From Gammaproteobacteria bacterium (GTDB lineage Bacteria; Pseudomonadota; Gammaproteobacteria; Enterobacterales; GCA-2746155), in assembly GCA_024206355.1 (NCBI GenBank), contig JAAGZM010000346.1:1-8102 (forward strand): a stretch of 8,102 bases of DNA, read 5' to 3'. The notes below the pieces were generated by a model, which saw only the letters and a program-made list of their open reading frames with translations, had not been told where the DNA came from and searched no databases. Both the position numbers and the translations under genes were made by a program. Positions 5,334 through 8,102 of the stretch are shown here, piece after piece (positions within the stretch are counted from its first letter, which is position 1; the number at the start of each line of letters is the position of its first letter).

Positions 5334-8102
5334 TTACTCTACCCAAGTTCGTGCATTACGGAACATTCTCATCCAAGGACTATCTTCTTGCCAACTATCA
5401 GGTGCCCATGAGTGTTGAACCGTTCTAAATATACGTTCTGGATGAGGCATCATAATTGTCACTCTGCCATCATCTGAGGTCATTCCGCTAATTGCTTCAG
5501 CTGCGCCGTTTGGATTAAAAGGGTATTGCTGAGTTACCTTACCATAATTATCAATATATCTGGCAACTACTAATCCTGAGTCAGTACTCGCTTGTTGATC
5601 CTCTGCATTCGTAAATTGTGCTCTACCCTCACCATGTGCAACAGCAATAGGTAACTCAGAGCCAGCCATTCCAGCAAGGAATATAGAAGGTGATTGCTCA
5701 ACTTTAAGCATTGCAACTCTTGCTTCAAATTGCTCTGAGCGGTTTTTAACAAAGTGTGGCCAATGTTCAGTGCCAGGAATTAATGACTTAAGATTCGACA
5801 GCATTTGACAACCATTACAAATACCTAGACTGAAATTATCTTCACGACTAAAGAAACTTTCAAACTGATCTCGAGCTCTCTGATTATATAAAGCAGACTT
5901 AGCCCAACCTTCTCCAGCACCTAATACGTCACCATAGGAAAAGCCGCCACAGGCAACAAGACCTTTGAAACTATTCAGTTCAACGTTACCAGAAATGATA
6001 TCGCTCATATGGACATCGATGGTTTTAAATCCAGCACGATCAAATGCTGCGGCCATTTCAATCTGACCATTGACACCCTGCTCTCTTAAAATAGCGATGG
6101 ATGGCTTTTGTCCAGAATTAATATAAGGAGCTGCAATATCCTCATTAAGATCAAATGTCAGCTTTGGAGAAATGCCAGGATTATTCATATCGAGTCGTGA
6201 TTGCTGTTCTTGTTCAGCACATTCAGAATTATCTCTTAAGCTTTGCATATGGAAAGTTGTTTCAGACCATATTTGTCGTAAATCCTGTCGTGAATTTTGA
6301 TAAATAGTTTCGTTATTTTGCTTAATCGTAAATTGATTATCAGAACTAGGCTGACCAATTTTATGAGTACAATGACCAAGACCTGAATCGGCGAATTGCG
6401 ACACCACCTCTGCAACATCAGATTGACACACTTGAATAACAGCACCGAGTTCTTCATTAAACAAGACATCAACTGCCTTCGCATCAAGTGATGTTATATT
6501 TAGTTCAACACCACAGGCTCCGGCAAACATCATTTCAACAGCAGTCGCAAGCAAGCCACCATCAGATCGATCGTGATAAGCCAACAGTTTGTCATTCGCA
6601 TTAAGCGATTGGATTGTTGTAAAGAATGCTTTTAATTGCTCTGCGTTATCACAATCAGCAGGAAATTCACCTTGTTGCTTGAATACTTGAGCTAGTGCAG
6701 AAGCGCCTAAACGATTTTTACCACATCCTAAATCAATTAACAAAAGCTCTGTCGCTCCTTTGTCAGTTCTTAGCTGTGGTGTAAGGCTTTTTCGAACATC
6801 GGTTACTGGCGAAAAAGCAGTAATGATTAATGATAAGGGTGCCGTTACTGATTTATCGACTATTTCGCCATCAACTTCATCTTGCCAAGTAGAGCGCATA
6901 GACATCGAGTCTTTACCTACTGGAATACAAATTCCAAGAGCAGGACAAAGCTCCATACCAACCGCATTAACAGCCTCATACAGACCTGCATCTTCGCCTT
7001 CTGAACCTGCCGCTGCCATCCAGTTGGCTGACAGCTTGATATCGCTGATATCATCAATTGCTGCCGAAGCGATATTAGTAACCGATTCAGCGACTGCCAT
7101 TCTTGCAGCAGCAGCGTAGTCTAATAGTGCTATAGGAGTACGTTCACCCATCGCCATAGCTTCACCTGCATATGAATTTAGTGTTACTGTTGTCACTGCA
7201 CAGTCTGCAACAGGAACTTGCCATGGACCAACCATCTGATCACGGGCGATCATGCCGGTAATACTTCTATCTCCAATGCTGATTAAGAAAGTCTTATCTG
7301 CAACGGCTGGAAGTGATAAAACTCGCTTCACCATTTCATTCAGATCAGCATCTATTTGCAGAGGTTTTGTCTCTACTTGACGTGAATCGACTGTACGATG
7401 CATTTTAGGTGGCTTACCGAAAAGCACATCCATTGGCATATCAATGGGCTTTGAATCAATAGAATTATCTGAAATTTCAGCAAAATGATTATCGGACAAA
7501 CTCAAATGCAGTTCATCAGTGGCGACACCTACAACAGAATAAGGACATCGTTCACGCTGACAAATCTCTTCAAAAATTTGTAAGTTTTTCTCAGCAATCG
7601 CCATCACATAACGTTCTTGGGCTTCGTTACACCAGATCTCAACAGGAGCCATGCCGGATTCAGCGTTTGGAACTTTTCGTAATTCAAACTTACCACCACG
7701 TTCACCATCATGGACTAATTCAGGAAGTGCATTAGATAGCCCCCCTGCCCCCACATCATGGATAAAATCGATAGGATTATCAGTGCCAAGTGCCCAACAG
7801 CGATCAATAACTTCCTGACAGCGGCGTTCCATTTCAGGATTTTCTCTTTGTACTGATGCAAAATCAAGATCTTCAGAGCTACTACCTGAAGCCATAGATG
7901 AAGCAGCGCCACCGCCTAATCCAATTAACATCGCAGGGCCACCTAGTACAATAAGTTGGTGTCCAGGATCAATCTGACCTTTTTGCACATGTTCATCACG
8001 AATATTGCCCATACCGCCAGCAATCATTATTGGCTTATGGTAACCACGTAGATTGTTCTCATCTGCTGCCGCTTCTTTTTCCTCATAGGTACGAAAATAC
8101 CC
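5334..8102 (-). CDS. purL: Phosphoribosylformylglycinamidine synthase, PurL long single-chain form (5' end outside window)
   Basis: This cytoplasmic enzyme of de novo purine synthesis converts FGAR, ATP and glutamine to FGAM, ADP, phosphate and glutamate. The reading frame is open to the window edge, giving 922 codons. The first visible residues (GYFRTYEEK) match an internal stretch of E. coli PurL, so about 373 N-terminal residues (N-terminal domain, linker, start of the synthetase domain) are missing. Visible synthetase motifs are [10 protein letters not shown] (window residues 56-65), HDVGAGG (115-121), PVGKDSMSM and YHDRSDGG. The glutaminase domain begins near window residue 666 (about position 6107). 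Its triad is complete: Cys762 in GICNGCQ (codon 5817-5819), and His887 and Glu889 in MMPHPER (5442-5444, 5436-5438). Adding 373 gives 1135, 1260 and 1262, the residues known for the enterobacterial enzyme. No frameshift is seen. The TAA stop lies 25 bases before gshA. Identification is secure. Confidence 0.98.
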   Translation of the reverse strand, partial: GYFRTYEEKEAAADENNLRGYHKPIMIAGGMGNIRDEHVQKGQIDPGHQLIVLGGPAMLIGLGGGAASSMASGSSSEDLDFASVQRENPEMERRCQEVIDRCWALGTDNPIDFIHDVGAGGLSNALPELVHDGERGGKFELRKVPNAESGMAPVEIWCNEAQERYVMAIAEKNLQIFEEICQRERCPYSVVGVATDELHLSLSDNHFAEISDNSIDSKPIDMPMDVLFGKPPKMHRTVDSRQVETKPLQIDADLNEMVKRVLSLPAVADKTFLISIGDRSITGMIARDQMVGPWQVPVADCAVTTVTLNSYAGEAMAMGERTPIALLDYAAAARMAVAESVTNIASAAIDDISDIKLSANWMAAAGSEGEDAGLYEAVNAVGMELCPALGICIPVGKDSMSMRSTWQDEVDGEIVDKSVTAPLSLIITAFSPVTDVRKSLTPQLRTDKGATELLLIDLGCGKNRLGASALAQVFKQQGEFPADCDNAEQLKAFFTTIQSLNANDKLLAYHDRSDGGLLATAVEMMFAGACGVELNITSLDAKAVDVLFNEELGAVIQVCQSDVAEVVSQFADSGLGHCTHKIGQPSSDNQFTIKQNNETIYQNSRQDLRQIWSETTFHMQSLRDNSECAEQEQQSRLDMNNPGISPKLTFDLNEDIAAPYINSGQKPSIAILREQGVNGQIEMAAAFDRAGFKTIDVHMSDIISGNVELNSFKGLVACGGFSYGDVLGAGEGWAKSALYNQRARDQFESFFSREDNFSLGICNGCQMLSNLKSLIPGTEHWPHFVKNRSEQFEARVAMLKVEQSPSIFLAGMAGSELPIAVAHGEGRAQFTNAEDQQASTDSGLVVARYIDNYGKVTQQYPFNPNGAAEAISGMTSDDGRVTIMMPHPERIFRTVQHSWAPDSWQEDSPWMRMFRNARTWVE

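Noticed and set aside
5570..5752. Minus-strand open frame within the 3' part of purL
   Set aside because: It overlaps the conserved glutaminase domain in another frame, with no independent start signal or domain. The similar frames at 6236-6487 and 7715-7912 fail for the same reason.
6760..7119. 119-codon open frame on the plus strand
   Set aside because: It is antisense to the conserved synthetase domain of purL, has no recognisable domain and shows low-complexity Ala/Ser-rich composition typical of a shadow frame.
8025..8027. ATG within purL as a possible gene start
   Set aside because: The frame continues upstream to the window edge with sequence matching PurL (GYFRTYEEK and LRGYHKP), so this is an internal methionine and the gene is cut by the window rather than truncated.

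Overview
This window looks like chromosomal DNA from a gammaproteobacterium with moderately low GC. PurL is the long single-chain form with a C-terminal glutaminase. GshA is the proteobacterial type 1 enzyme, and PutP is close to the enterobacterial proline/sodium symporter. All three read as recognisable relatives of the E. coli proteins at moderate divergence. I cannot name the genus.

Layout: all five genes lie on the minus strand, so transcription runs from position 8102 down to 243. In order they are purL (5' end outside the window; 922 codons present), gshA, putP, a GNAT acetyltransferase resembling spermidine/thialysine acetyltransferases, and a 493-residue membrane protein with an N-terminal four-CxxC zinc-finger-like module and a C-terminal TPR-like region. 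The gaps are 25, 11, 37 and 8 bases. Each downstream gene has a visible Shine-Dalgarno sequence, and two of these overlap the stop codon of the gene before. No promoter or terminator is evident between the genes, so they probably form one transcription unit. Its promoter would lie upstream of purL, outside the window. Bases 1-242 are non-coding and carry two hairpins and a spaced inverted repeat. They probably hold the end of the operon and possibly of a convergent neighbour.

Functional reading: PurL consumes glutamine and releases glutamate, GshA joins glutamate to cysteine as the first step of glutathione synthesis, and PutP imports proline, which can be oxidised to glutamate (no putA is visible here). 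A glutamate/thiol/osmolyte theme is possible but is inference. The last gene is the least understood.

I see no mobile element, CRISPR array, RNA gene, toxin-antitoxin pair or defence island. Most of the window is ordinary housekeeping DNA. The points worth a second look are the operon arrangement, the TTG start of gshA, the architecture of the last protein, and the hairpins in the 3' intergenic region.
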